Source: Flavobacterium notoginsengisoli (lineage in GTDB: Bacteria; Bacteroidota; Bacteroidia; Flavobacteriales; Flavobacteriaceae). Taken from it: a stretch of DNA of 64,000 bases. The DNA lies in contig NZ_JACHLB010000007.1 in the NCBI RefSeq assembly GCF_014207905.1, positions 237,055-301,054 on the forward strand, given 5' to 3'. A model generated the notes under the pieces. That model did not search any database. It saw nothing but the letters and a program-made list of their open reading frames with translations, and was not told the origin of the DNA. Position numbers and translations under genes: made by a program. Positions 25,092 to 33,354 of this stretch are shown here, piece after piece; positions within the stretch are counted from its first letter, which is position 1, and every line of letters begins with the position of its first letter.

Positions 25092-25195
25092 GAAGCCAAG
25101 CAATAGGCATTTTATAAGCATGGGTTCCCGCTTTCGGCTTTATCTCTCCGCTCCGCTGCAAGGATACCGCCTCAATCGGGGCTAAGAAACAAAAA
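25092..25195. other. GC-richer intergenic block of unknown origin
   Basis: This block of about 100 bases (for example CCCGCTTTCGGC, CTCCGCTCCGCTGC, CGCCTCAATCGGGGC) is clearly richer in G and C than its surroundings. It contains an open minus-strand frame with no good start and no recognisable protein. It may be an interspersed repeat or a leftover end of a lost gene. Confidence 0.4.
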
Positions 25196-25238
25196 ATTGG
25201 CTTTAAAAAAAATGAAAGAAAATTCTTTAAATTTGTCT

Positions 25239-25246
25239 TATATTTG
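25239..25246 (+). promoter_or_regulatory. -7 box (TATATTTG) upstream of the toxin gene
   Basis: TATATTTG matches TAnnTTTG and lies 21 bases before the ATG at 25268, giving a short leader. This supports independent transcription of the toxin-like gene. Confidence 0.5.
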
Positions 25247-25267
25247 CGTAATTCTATTTTAACATAA

Positions 25268-25555
25268 ATGAATGTCAAATTAACTGAAAATGCTGAAAAA
25301 ACGTTTTCTCAAATAATAAATAAATATAGTGATTTCAAAGCCGCTAAGTTTTCAAATCAAACTATCAGCACAATCGAAATGATTCTTCAAAACAATTATA
25401 TTGGTTCAAAATATAAAAAAACTTCCTTTCGAAAGTTTCTAGTATCAAATCAAGTATATTTATTTTATAAAATCGAAAAACAAACTATATATATTATCAC
25501 ATTCTGGGACAATAAAAGAAACCCTTTAGAACTAGATGTTATACTTAGCTCTTAA
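25268..25555 (+). CDS. RelE/ParE-superfamily toxin-like protein
   Basis: A 95-residue basic protein with the RelE/ParE layout: two N-terminal helices (LTENAEKTFSQIINKYSDFKAAKFSNQTIS) followed by a beta sheet (KKTSFRKFLVSNQVYLFYKIEKQTIYIITFWDNKRNP). The KFLVSNQVYLFYKI and FWDNKRNP patterns are typical of the family. ParE types target gyrase and RelE types cut mRNA; I cannot tell which this is. The last 24 bases overlap the end of the antitoxin-like gene on the other strand. A -7 box precedes the start. Confidence 0.8.
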   Translation: MNVKLTENAEKTFSQIINKYSDFKAAKFSNQTISTIEMILQNNYIGSKYKKTSFRKFLVSNQVYLFYKIEKQTIYIITFWDNKRNPLELDVILSS

Positions 25556-25831
25556 TTTTTGCTTAAAATCCTCAAAATTGATTGTTCTCCCAGCCTTGAT
25601 GTCTTCTTCACTTTTTTGTAATTCCTGCATCAAAATTTCTTCTGGAAATAATAAAGAAGTGATAAGCTTCACTTCTTGATGTGTAAAACTATTTGATTTT
25701 AATTTTCTATAATAGGTTGCATGTTTTAAACCTAATTTTTGAATAAAGAATTCGGCTTTATAATAAGATTTATTAATTAATTCTGGCAATGAATTAATAT
25801 ACTTTTCATAATTTTCAACTATTTCTATCAT
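25532..25831 (-). CDS. Antitoxin-like protein encoded tail-to-tail with the toxin
   Basis: A 99-residue acidic/basic mixed protein. The middle (FIQKLGLKHATYYRKLKS) looks like a small helix-turn-helix with a recognition helix, as in DNA-binding antitoxins. The C-terminal tail (ELQKSEEDIKAGRTINFEDFKQKL) has the kxxEDIxxGrxxxfeef pattern found in antitoxin toxin-binding tails. Unusually it is convergent with the toxin gene and overlaps it by 24 bases. A minus-strand TATTTTTG box lies 32 bases upstream of its ATG, so each gene appears to have its own promoter. Confidence 0.6.
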   Translation of the reverse strand: MIEIVENYEKYINSLPELINKSYYKAEFFIQKLGLKHATYYRKLKSNSFTHQEVKLITSLLFPEEILMQELQKSEEDIKAGRTINFEDFKQKLRAKYNI

Positions 25832-25862
25832 TACACAAAACTTTAATTCTCAAATAATGATA

Positions 25863-25870
25863 CAAAAATA
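25863..25870 (-). promoter_or_regulatory. -7 box (TATTTTTG) upstream of the antitoxin-like gene
   Basis: The minus strand reads TATTTTTG, with an upstream TTG about 23 bases further away. It lies 32 bases before the ATG at 25831. Confidence 0.45.
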
Positions 25871-25923
25871 ATCATTTTATAGCAACAAAAAAACAACGTT
25901 AGCTCATAATTTCAAAAAAGAAA

Positions 25924-25955
25924 ACTTAGAACCTGAGTATCTTAGCAACTTAGCG
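25924..25955 (-). repeat. Octamer array NNCTRAGR in reverse orientation, 4 units
   Basis: On the plus strand the units read ACTTAGAA, CCTGAGTA, TCTTAGCA and ACTTAGCG, the reverse complement of the family. It lies between the antitoxin-like gene and the TauE gene and faces the array at 25051. Confidence 0.7.
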
Positions 25956-25958
25956 TCT

Positions 25959-26726
25959 TCATTTATAAAACACATCATAAGCAAATCGAATCAAAGTCCC
26001 AACTACAACAACTAAAAAGAAAATTCGAATAAAACCATTTCCTTTATTAATTGCCAGTTTAGCGCCAATCCAACCGCCAAGTCCGTTACTAATTGCCATT
26101 GGAATTGCAATTGTCCAAATGATTTTCCCTTTAATCATAAAAAGACAAATTGAACCAAAATTTGTTGCCAAATTGACCATTTTAGCATTCGCGGAAGCAT
26201 GAAGAAAATCAAACCCTAAAAGCGCAATAAAAGCAACTACAAAAAAACTTCCAGTTCCTGGACCGATAAATCCGTCATAAAAGCCAACGATTATACTAAT
26301 TACAACGGCATAAATAATTTGAGTTGTTTCTGAATGATCTTTAGCCACATGTTGTCCAAAATTTTTCTTGGCATAGGTATAAATAAACAATAATGATAAG
26401 ACAACTAATAATAGAGGTTTCATAAAATCATTACTAACAAGCGTTAAAATTGTTGAACCTAAAAATGCAGAAGGAACTGCCAAACACATCATTATAATCA
26501 ACAATTTCCATTGAATTACGACTTTCTTCAAATACTGAAAAGCCGCAAAAGCTGTACCGCTAAAAGCAGGAATTTTTAAAGTTCCAATAACCGTCGAAAC
26601 CGGAAGATTAGGCAATAAAATTAATCCCATAGGAGTTTGGATTAAACCGCCACCGCCAACAATAGCATCAATAAATCCGGCTGCAAAAGCCGCTAAACAA
26701 AGAAAAAATATGATATACAAGTCCAT
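25959..26726 (-). CDS. TSUP (TauE/SafE) family membrane permease
   Basis: A 255-residue inner-membrane protein with about eight transmembrane segments. The family motif is present twice: GFIDAIVGGGGLIQTP (about 18-33) and GFYDGFIGPGTGSF (about 150). TSUP proteins move sulfite, taurine breakdown products or other small organic anions; the substrate is not apparent here. I start at ATG 26726 (MDLYIIFFLCL), because the longer frame begins at a TTG. A minus-strand TACTTTTG box lies 36 bases upstream. Confidence 0.88.
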   Translation of the reverse strand: MDLYIIFFLCLAAFAAGFIDAIVGGGGLIQTPMGLILLPNLPVSTVIGTLKIPAFSGTAFAAFQYLKKVVIQWKLLIIMMCLAVPSAFLGSTILTLVSNDFMKPLLLVVLSLLFIYTYAKKNFGQHVAKDHSETTQIIYAVVISIIVGFYDGFIGPGTGSFFVVAFIALLGFDFLHASANAKMVNLATNFGSICLFMIKGKIIWTIAIPMAISNGLGGWIGAKLAINKGNGFIRIFFLVVVVGTLIRFAYDVFYK

Positions 26727-26761
26727 TAAAATAAATTTCAATCATAATAAAAAACAAGTCG

Positions 26762-26769
26762 CAAAAGTA
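26762..26769 (-). promoter_or_regulatory. -7 box (TACTTTTG) upstream of the TauE-type gene
   Basis: The minus strand reads TACTTTTG 36 bases before ATG 26726. It is divergent from the plus-strand box at 26826. Confidence 0.45.
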
Positions 26770-26825
26770 CAGTTTCCTTTTTGTTTATTAGTATAAATTT
26801 AAAGTGGATTTCTCAGCAAAAAGTA

Positions 26826-26833
26826 TATTTTTG
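26826..26833 (+). promoter_or_regulatory. -7 box (TATTTTTG) upstream of the gene at 26850
   Basis: TATTTTTG lies 16 bases before ATG 26850. Its position excludes the 23 extra codons that a TTG start at 26781 would add. Confidence 0.5.
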
Positions 26834-26849
26834 CTTAAAAATTATTCAA

Positions 26850-27374
26850 ATGGATTTCAACAAGATTATCGAGCTTGCAAGTTATACTTTACCAGCATTA
26901 GTTACAGGAGTTGTAGCATATCGTTTTTTCGAACTACATATAAAAAACAATGATAAAAAACGTGCTTTTCTATTAAACAAACAGGCACATAAAGAATCTC
27001 TTCCGGTGCGTTTACAAGCTTACGAGCGTATGACTTTATTTTTGGAACGCATCAATTTGACTAAACTATTAATTAGAGTTTCTCCTATTTCACAAAATAA
27101 ACACGATTACGAAAATTATGTAATCGATCAAATCGAACAAGAATTCGAGCACAATTTAACACAGCAGATCTATATGTCTGATGAATGCTGGACGATCATT
27201 ACAACGGCTAAAAATGCCACAATACAAATGATTCGTAAAGCTGCCATGAGCGACAAAGTTGACAATGCTGATAAATTACGTGAAGTTATTCTGAACGATT
27301 TATTAGAAAAACAATCTCCAAGTAATGCCGCTTTGAGTTTTATTAAAAATGAAGTTGCTGATCTTTGGTATTAA
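26850..27374 (+). CDS. Conserved flavobacterial protein with one N-terminal membrane segment
   Basis: A 174-residue protein. Residues 5-25 (KIIELASYTLPALVTGVVAYRFF) form one transmembrane helix; the rest is soluble and helical (KKRAFLLNKQAHKESLPVRLQAYERMTLFLERI; later DKLREVILNDLLEKQ). I recognise it only as a conserved Bacteroidota protein of unknown function. The start is the ATG after the promoter box (MDFNKIIELA). It probably shares a transcript with the next gene, 6 bases downstream. Confidence 0.7.
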   Translation: MDFNKIIELASYTLPALVTGVVAYRFFELHIKNNDKKRAFLLNKQAHKESLPVRLQAYERMTLFLERINLTKLLIRVSPISQNKHDYENYVIDQIEQEFEHNLTQQIYMSDECWTIITTAKNATIQMIRKAAMSDKVDNADKLREVILNDLLEKQSPSNAALSFIKNEVADLWY

Positions 27375-27380
27375 ACAAAA

Positions 27381-27914
27381 ATGAAAAAAACGCTTTTCTT
27401 AATCTCAATTATTGGTTGGTCACTATGCATTATTATAGTTGCCTTAAGTTTTCTAAATATTAATTTGTTGAAAACGATGCCTTTTCTCTTGATTTTACTT
27501 CCAGCAGTTTTTGCGGTTTTTATCCCATCCTTTTTTTTAGCCAAAAACAATTCTCACATCGTAGAATACAACGAAAACAATAGTGATACCTTTTTTAATT
27601 CAAACTCAATTTCATTAATTCCATTTATTGAAAATTGCCCTAATTGGCTCTTGGCAATACTCTTTGTTAGTTTTATTGGAACAGCAAGCAGTGCAGCTTT
27701 TATGTTCAATATGGAGAGTGGAGATCCGGTTTTTATAAACAATGAGTTTGTTCTAAAATACAGAGGCGAAATTATTAGAAAGATTACCGAAACAGAATTT
27801 AATCATTTAAAACTTTTAAACGCTAGATACGAATTCGGTTTTATTCTAGTTTTCTACGCAATCTGTATTCTAGTTTTAAAAAGATTAATAGAATGGGAGA
27901 AGCTTGAATCTTAA
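27381..27914 (+). CDS. Membrane protein of unknown function
   Basis: A 177-residue protein with about four transmembrane helices: two at the N-terminus (about 5-27 and 33-54), one at about 89-110 (WLLAILFVSFIGTASSAAFMF), and one at about 152-170 (FGFILVFYAICILVLKRLI). Between the last two lies a soluble loop of about 40 residues. No family motif is visible. It follows the previous gene by 6 bases, and its stop overlaps the end of the convergent patatin gene by 4 bases. Confidence 0.6.
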   Translation: MKKTLFLISIIGWSLCIIIVALSFLNINLLKTMPFLLILLPAVFAVFIPSFFLAKNNSHIVEYNENNSDTFFNSNSISLIPFIENCPNWLLAILFVSFIGTASSAAFMFNMESGDPVFINNEFVLKYRGEIIRKITETEFNHLKLLNARYEFGFILVFYAICILVLKRLIEWEKLES

Positions 27915-28819
27915 ATTAAAATTTTATTATCACTCATAACTTCCGATTTATTCTGGGCATATTCATAACCTTGTTCCCACCATTCTTTCATAACATCTTT
28001 ATTGAAAATCAAGGCATTATCAGTCAATTTTATGGGAGTGTAATATAAGTTAAGTTTAACATTCTTATTGCTTGCCATAAGTTTTCCTATAGCAATATCA
28101 TGTTTTTCGACTTGATCTAATGCGATTCTAAACAAATCTATCATTAGTGAAAATGGGTTTTTTCCAATTACAGTTTTGGTTGTATTTACCTCTGTTTCTA
28201 AAACAATTACATCAATTTCTGTAGCGCCTCTGTTAATTGCTTCACGAATTGGAACCAAACTTGAAAATCCCCCGTCGCCGTATTCGCAATTGTTTTTTTC
28301 TACCAAACTCATAAACGGAACATAGTTACTTGATATCCAAGACCATTCACAAAACTCCTCGTAAGTGCAATCTTTAACCGATTTATACTCTGATTCGTTT
28401 TTAGTGAAATTAGTCACTGTAACGATAACATCTGTCTTCAATTTTTTAAGTTTATTGAAATCAGAAAGTGAAAAGTTATTCTGGATATATTTCTTTAATC
28501 CTTTGCTTTCTCCAAAAGTTCGCTTTCCCTTAAAAAACTGACGCAAAACATTAAAGTGATTTATTGTGACAATATCAACTCCATCTTTATTTTTAACCAC
28601 AAAAGGGCAAATATTAAAAATACTTGCCATGGTCACATTGGTATAAACTGAATGAATTTTCTTGATGTGTCCGAGAGCCAAATGCGGAATTAAAAGACTA
28701 CCTGTTGAAGTTCCTAAAAACAAATCGTATTCGTGCTTTTTTTCTTCTATTAAATACTGGGCAACACCGCCGGCAAAAGCGCCTTTACTACCACCACCTG
28801 AAATAACCAATGCTCTCAT
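27911..28819 (-). CDS. Patatin-like phospholipase
   Basis: A 302-residue lipid acyl hydrolase with a Ser-Asp dyad. The oxyanion loop is SGGGSKGAFAGG (about 7-18), the nucleophile elbow is GTSTGS (Ser in G-x-S-x-G, about 37-42), and the catalytic Asp is in YGDGGFSSLVP (DGG). There is no signal peptide and no C-terminal surface-sorting domain, so it probably acts in the cytoplasm or on the inner leaflet. Some patatins are effectors in toxin or phage-defence systems, but no partner genes are present here. Confidence 0.88.
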   Translation of the reverse strand: MRALVISGGGSKGAFAGGVAQYLIEEKKHEYDLFLGTSTGSLLIPHLALGHIKKIHSVYTNVTMASIFNICPFVVKNKDGVDIVTINHFNVLRQFFKGKRTFGESKGLKKYIQNNFSLSDFNKLKKLKTDVIVTVTNFTKNESEYKSVKDCTYEEFCEWSWISSNYVPFMSLVEKNNCEYGDGGFSSLVPIREAINRGATEIDVIVLETEVNTTKTVIGKNPFSLMIDLFRIALDQVEKHDIAIGKLMASNKNVKLNLYYTPIKLTDNALIFNKDVMKEWWEQGYEYAQNKSEVMSDNKILI

Positions 28820-28936
28820 AAATTATAATGTAGGTTTTGTTTTTGGATTTTTATTTTAAGAGGAAAGATGTGAGAAGCAAGAAACAAGACTAAATCTTAA
28901 ATAACAATCTTTCTTCTTGCTTCTTCCATCTTCATA

Positions 28937-30997
28937 TTACTCTTTCAACAAACGATCTAATTGAAATTGTTCATCGGGTGTCAAATTAGGCAAAATTCTA
29001 TTAAATGAAGCACGCATTTCAGGATTTTTTAAAAGAAGTCGAATTGTATCTCTTCCAAACTTAGAAAACTGCCACATATGATGCGTTGTAGCGCTAACTA
29101 AATTGGTCAAAACCTGATCGTTAATAATTTTAAAAGCAATCAATTTCTCTAATGCGTTTTGTCTTGTAGTGGCTTCATATTTTGTAGACGAAAACGCTAT
29201 TAATTCATTTATTAAAGACTCAGAATCATTGCTATAATTTGTTGTTGAGAGCGCCAAAGAAAGCCATAAAGTTCTCAAATTATAATCGTTAAATCCAATC
29301 CAGTTTTTCGATTTATTTAGATATTCTGTTCTATGATCTGGAAAATTTCTCCAGAGCCAATACAAAGCAATTTCTTGTGTCTGATAGGATTTATCATCCA
29401 ATAAAGTTTCGTAATTCTGTCTAAAATCTTCTGGAATTTTAGCCATTGTTTCTGCCACATTCTGACGAACTTTGATATTATTAGTTGCTAAAGCTAGAAG
29501 CAAAAGAGGTTTCTTAGCTTCGTATTTTTCATTCTCCAACTGATCAACAACAGATTGTTTTACAGATTCATAAAAATCAGATTCTAAAACACTTCGCAAA
29601 ACATCTATTTTTTCTGCCAAAGGTGTTTTTTTCAATTTATCGATTTCTAATCGTTTCTGAATCGTTTTATTTTTACTCAATAACGCATTGGCTGTTGGAG
29701 TATCAAAAGCTGTAGATTCTAACCAAGTTTTTTGAAATTGCTCCACATCAAAATCTGAAACTTTTTTTATTTCATCAAAGAAATTTTGAGTGTTTACTGT
29801 TTGATAAGCATATTTATTTAAATAACTCTTAATAGCTTTTTTAAATGCTTTATCGCCAATTGATTGGTGAAGGACAAATAACGTCCACGCACCTTTTTCA
29901 TAGAAAGTAAGCGAACTTGCCTTAGCATTTAAAACCGGAATCGTATCGGTTCTTGATGCAAATTTTATTTGTTGTGCCGTATCGTATAATTTGGAGTAAA
30001 AATAATCTTCGCCATAAATGTCTTTTTCTGCAAGCAAAGCAAAATAAGTTGCAAAACCTTCCTGAAGCCAATGATGCGTACTGCTTTCTGCCGTAATTAA
30101 ATCTCCGAACCAATGATGTGCCAATTCGTGTGCATCGACATTGGTATAATTTCGATCGCAAAATCCGATAGAGTCTACAACGTAACGAGTCGCAAAAAGT
30201 GTCGCTGTAGTATTTTCCATTCCGGCATATAAAAAATCTCTAACAGGAAGCTGTCTATTAATTTGCCAAGGATATTTTACGCCGATTTCTTTCTCTAAAA
30301 AGTCAAAAATTCGTTTAGAATAGCGATATGTCGGTTCAAAACGATTTGAATCTTTAGGTTCATAATAATATTCTAACGGAATTTTGGTTTTTGACTTAAA
30401 CTCTTTTTTATCAAATTTTCCAATTGCGAGCATTAGCAAATAAGAACTCATCGGTTTCTGCATTTGATATTGCCAAAAAATTTCGTTTCCTTTTGTTGTT
30501 TTTTCTTTTAGAAGCCCGTTCGAAACAACTTGATATTCCTTGTCGTACGAAATTCCTAGATTAAAAATTAGTTTTTCATTTACATCATCAAAACTAGGAA
30601 ACCAATTGCTGGTATATCTGCCCTGCCCTTGTGTCCATATTTGCACTTCATTATTTTCAATATCAACAAAATACAAAGCTTGTTTTGGTTTTGCTTTATA
30701 ATTAAAAGTCAAATTATTTTGCCCTTTTTTAAACGGGAAAATTATCTTTAATTGTTTGGTTGTATTTATAAAAACAATCTCTCTATCGTTGATTTTTACA
30801 TTCGAAAATTCCATGTTTTTTGCATCAAGAGAAATCGTATCGCAATCTTTTAAAACTTCAAATTGAAAATCAACAGCACCCGAAATTGTTTTTTCTTTTG
30901 AATTCAAAGACAATTGTCCTGAAACCGATTTAAAATCGACATATTGGGTTTGCTGAGCAAAAAGAAAACTGGTAAATAATAAAAATAGGTATTTCAT
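28937..30997 (-). CDS. M1-family (gluzincin) aminopeptidase, exported
   Basis: A 686-residue zinc aminopeptidase with a signal peptide (MKYLFLLFTSFLFAQQ). The N-terminal beta domain precedes the substrate-binding YAGMENTT segment, the zinc site HELAHHWFGD, and the third ligand Glu in LQEGFATYFA. The C-terminal third is helical, as in M1 enzymes. It probably trims peptides in the periplasm. The open frame extends to a TTG at 31006, but the ATG at 30997 begins the signal peptide. A TAACTTTG box lies 27 bases upstream on the minus strand. Confidence 0.93.
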   Translation of the reverse strand: MKYLFLLFTSFLFAQQTQYVDFKSVSGQLSLNSKEKTISGAVDFQFEVLKDCDTISLDAKNMEFSNVKINDREIVFINTTKQLKIIFPFKKGQNNLTFNYKAKPKQALYFVDIENNEVQIWTQGQGRYTSNWFPSFDDVNEKLIFNLGISYDKEYQVVSNGLLKEKTTKGNEIFWQYQMQKPMSSYLLMLAIGKFDKKEFKSKTKIPLEYYYEPKDSNRFEPTYRYSKRIFDFLEKEIGVKYPWQINRQLPVRDFLYAGMENTTATLFATRYVVDSIGFCDRNYTNVDAHELAHHWFGDLITAESSTHHWLQEGFATYFALLAEKDIYGEDYFYSKLYDTAQQIKFASRTDTIPVLNAKASSLTFYEKGAWTLFVLHQSIGDKAFKKAIKSYLNKYAYQTVNTQNFFDEIKKVSDFDVEQFQKTWLESTAFDTPTANALLSKNKTIQKRLEIDKLKKTPLAEKIDVLRSVLESDFYESVKQSVVDQLENEKYEAKKPLLLLALATNNIKVRQNVAETMAKIPEDFRQNYETLLDDKSYQTQEIALYWLWRNFPDHRTEYLNKSKNWIGFNDYNLRTLWLSLALSTTNYSNDSESLINELIAFSSTKYEATTRQNALEKLIAFKIINDQVLTNLVSATTHHMWQFSKFGRDTIRLLLKNPEMRASFNRILPNLTPDEQFQLDRLLKE

Positions 30998-31023
30998 TGA
31001 AATCAATTTTGAAGGCGAAATTC

Positions 31024-31031
31024 CAAAGTTA
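31024..31031 (-). promoter_or_regulatory. -7 box (TAACTTTG) upstream of the M1 peptidase
   Basis: The minus strand reads TAACTTTG, a full TAnnTTTG match, 27 bases before ATG 30997. Confidence 0.5.
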
Positions 31032-31092
31032 CAAACCTTTCCCCAACAATTAGAATGAAATTTGTAAGTTTACCGCATTAAAACACCAAATT

Positions 31093-31833
31093 GTGTCTAC
31101 ACCTAAAAAAGCCTTATTTAATTGGAGTAGCGGAAAAGATTCTGCACTTACCTTATATAAAATACTTCAGAATCCAGATTATAAAATTGAATGTTTATTA
31201 ACTAGCGTAAACCAAAAGCATGAGCGAATTTCGATGCATGGTGTTCGCGTTGAATTATTGAAAGCGCAGGCAGAAAGCATTGGAATTCCACTAAAAATAA
31301 TGGAAATTCCAGAAATGCCAACGATGGAAGTTTATGAAAATGTAATGACTGAAACATTGTCTCAATTAAAAAACAACGGCGTAACACATTCTGTTTTTGG
31401 TGATATTTTCTTGGAAGATTTACGACAATATCGCGAAAATCAATTAGCCAAAATTGATTTTAAAGGTGTTTTTCCGATTTGGAAAATTCCGACCAAAGAT
31501 TTAATTCAGGAATTTATTTCATTAGGATTCAAAACAATTGTGGTTTGTGTAAATGAAAAATATCTAGACAAGAGTTTTGTGGGCAGAATAATCGATCAAG
31601 ATTTTATAAATGATTTGCCTGAAAATGTAGATGTCTGTGGCGAAAATGGCGAATTTCACACCTTTGCTTTTGACGGCCCGATATTTTCAAAACCAATTGA
31701 TTTTGAAATTGGCGAAATTGTGTATCGAAAATATGAAAAACCAAAAACAGAATCAACGAATTCTGCTTGTGACAATAATGACGAAACTGCTTTTGATTTT
31801 GGCTTTTGGTATTGTGATTTGATCAAAAAATAA
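31093..31833 (+). CDS. Diphthine-ammonia-ligase-like ATP pyrophosphatase (DUF71 / alpha-hydrolase)
   Basis: A 246-residue protein of the adenine-nucleotide alpha-hydrolase superfamily. The PP-loop is NWSSGKDSALTLYK (about 10-23) and the C-terminal family motif is GENGEFHTFAFDGPIF (about 184-199). In archaea and eukaryotes the family finishes diphthamide on EF-2; bacteria lack diphthamide, and the bacterial members have unknown substrates. The frame starts at GTG 31093 (STPKKALFNWSSGKD) and no ATG is available upstream. Confidence 0.85.
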   Translation: MSTPKKALFNWSSGKDSALTLYKILQNPDYKIECLLTSVNQKHERISMHGVRVELLKAQAESIGIPLKIMEIPEMPTMEVYENVMTETLSQLKNNGVTHSVFGDIFLEDLRQYRENQLAKIDFKGVFPIWKIPTKDLIQEFISLGFKTIVVCVNEKYLDKSFVGRIIDQDFINDLPENVDVCGENGEFHTFAFDGPIFSKPIDFEIGEIVYRKYEKPKTESTNSACDNNDETAFDFGFWYCDLIKK

Positions 31834-31834
31834 A

Positions 31835-32227
31835 TTAAGTCGATTCGTCAATCCAAGTTTTTAAGTACCATAATCCTTTTCTTTTTGTAAAAATGTAATC
31901 TACAAAAATTCCATTATCAACCCCTCTTCTTTTAATGATATAAGTGTTGTTTTTGGGATTATTTTGATGCTGATAACTGCTTCCTTTATCATTTAATTGA
32001 ATCGGAACGTAGTCATTTTTAACGATTATGTAATTAATTAATTCAAAATCATCATTGTTTAGTTTTACAGTCAATGGAAAATTAATTCTACTTAAATGAA
32101 AGCTTTTATCTGAGGTGAATTTCTTTAAAAATGAACTAAAACTTTCATCAATTACCGCAGTTTTAGTTTGAGAAAGAATTGGATTAACAAAAAGAAATAA
32201 GCCAAATAACACGATTAATTTCTTCAT
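31835..32227 (-). CDS. Small exported protein of unknown function
   Basis: A 130-residue protein with a signal peptide (MKKLIVLFGLFLFVNPILSQ). The mature part has FLKKFTSDKSFHLSRINFPL and a beta-rich C-terminus (GIFVDYIFTKRKGLWYLKTWID). This pattern resembles small exported DUF4348-like proteins of Bacteroidota, a weak match from memory. Its ATG overlaps the stop of the DUF1697 gene by one base (TAATG), so translation is likely coupled. Confidence 0.55.
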   Translation of the reverse strand: MKKLIVLFGLFLFVNPILSQTKTAVIDESFSSFLKKFTSDKSFHLSRINFPLTVKLNNDDFELINYIIVKNDYVPIQLNDKGSSYQHQNNPKNNTYIIKRRGVDNGIFVDYIFTKRKGLWYLKTWIDEST

Positions 32228-32766
32228 TATTCTGAATATATTTTAAGCAAATTAGTGACTGTATTCCAGTTTCTGATTGTGGCAATTACATTCAATTTTT
32301 TCTCAATATATTTTTGATCAAAACGGGTTTTTCCTGCTCCGACAGCATATTTAATAAAAATTCTATTCTCATCAATACTTGCTTCATCTGGCTTAAACTG
32401 ACTTATTTTTAAATCGTTTATATTTTCTTTTTTTAAATTAGTAGAAACAAAAGCTACATATAACCTCTTTGTATCTATATCTTTTTCTTTCAAAAACGGA
32501 TTATTAGCAAAACAAGATTCCAGATTTTCTTTGGTAATCATAACTACAGGAACTTCGTGCCCGAAAACTTTAAAAATTTCCTGTTTTATCATAAAACCCA
32601 CTTTGGAAGCTTCTTCTTCACTATCAATAAAAACATTTCCAGATTGTAGATAGGTGCGAACATTTTGAAATCCAATATTTTCCAACATTGTTTTCAAAGC
32701 CTCCATTTTCATCATATTATGTCCCGAAACGTTAATTCCGCGTAAAAGCGCTAAGTGTGTTTTCAT
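32227..32766 (-). CDS. DUF1697 family protein
   Basis: A 179-residue cytosolic protein recognised by its N-terminus HLALLRGINVSGHNMMKMEAL, by FQNVRTYLQSGNVFID and by the C-terminal segment ATIRNWNTVTNLL. The family is common in bacteria and has no established role. The longer frame begins at a TTG at 32784; ATG 32766 gives the standard family N-terminus and is used here. Confidence 0.88.
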   Translation of the reverse strand: MKTHLALLRGINVSGHNMMKMEALKTMLENIGFQNVRTYLQSGNVFIDSEEEASKVGFMIKQEIFKVFGHEVPVVMITKENLESCFANNPFLKEKDIDTKRLYVAFVSTNLKKENINDLKISQFKPDEASIDENRIFIKYAVGAGKTRFDQKYIEKKLNVIATIRNWNTVTNLLKIYSE

Positions 32767-32865
32767 TTTTTTAATTTTATCCAAAGATAAAAATTCATTT
32801 AATTTACACGACTATTCTTCCTTCTCAAAATCTATTAAAATCCAATCAATTTCTTTAAAACAAAA

Positions 32866-32889
32866 ACTCCGTCAGTAAACCAACGGAGT
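32866..32889 (-). terminator. Terminator of the lipoprotein gene at 32923
   Basis: A 7-bp perfect stem (ACTCCGT with ACGGAGT) is followed on the minus strand by TTTTGTTTT. It lies 33 bases past the stop codon at 32923. A near copy of this hairpin without a gene lies at 33492-33512. Confidence 0.75.
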
Positions 32890-32922
32890 CAAATAATTTC
32901 AATTAGTAAACATTTACAAATA

Positions 32923-33354
32923 TTATTTTGATTTATCATAACTAAGCAATGGTCCATCACAAGCTCCCCAAGCGCTATAAAGTTTTCCAATAGTTTTAAT
33001 GATGTATAAATTTTCTGTTAAATTTCCTGTACACGTTCCTATTATATCGTTTTGCGCACCATAAACTAAAGTAAATTGAGTTTGTTCTGAAGTTTCAACA
33101 ACAGAATAAGTGCCAAAAACAGTAGATTTTTTATTGTCTTTAATTCTTGTTTTAGCAAACTTACCGCTAGAACTAAAAATATAGCTTTCCTGCCATTCCA
33201 TAATATCTATTGAATTTGCTGCAGGATTTTTATTTCTACTCATATATGTAAGGTTCCATTTCCCATGATAAGCTTCTTTTGTTCTATTTTCATCATCATT
33301 AGAACAAGAAGCAAGCGAAATAAGCAACATAATTAAAAGTCCAATTTTTTTCAT
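32923..33354 (-). CDS. Lipocalin-like lipoprotein
   Basis: A 143-residue lipoprotein with signal peptide and lipobox (ISLASC, Cys17) followed by SNDDENR. The acidic residues straight after the Cys fit the flavobacterial surface-export signal for lipoproteins. The mature part has the lipocalin-like start YHGKWNLTYMSR and alternating beta strands (GKFAKTRIKDNKKSTVFGTYSVVE). It is likely on the outer membrane, possibly exposed; the ligand is unknown. Confidence 0.7.
   Translation of the reverse strand: MKKIGLLIMLLISLASCSNDDENRTKEAYHGKWNLTYMSRNKNPAANSIDIMEWQESYIFSSSGKFAKTRIKDNKKSTVFGTYSVVETSEQTQFTLVYGAQNDIIGTCTGNLTENLYIIKTIGKLYSAWGACDGPLLSYDKSK

Noticed and set aside
25069..25278. Minus-strand 69-codon frame
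   Set aside because: It runs through the octamer array and the GC-rich block, ends in low-complexity sequence and has no family resemblance; it also overlaps the toxin promoter.
27911..28819. Patatin as effector of a CBASS-like defence system
   Set aside because: No cyclase (CD-NTase) or accessory gene is adjacent.
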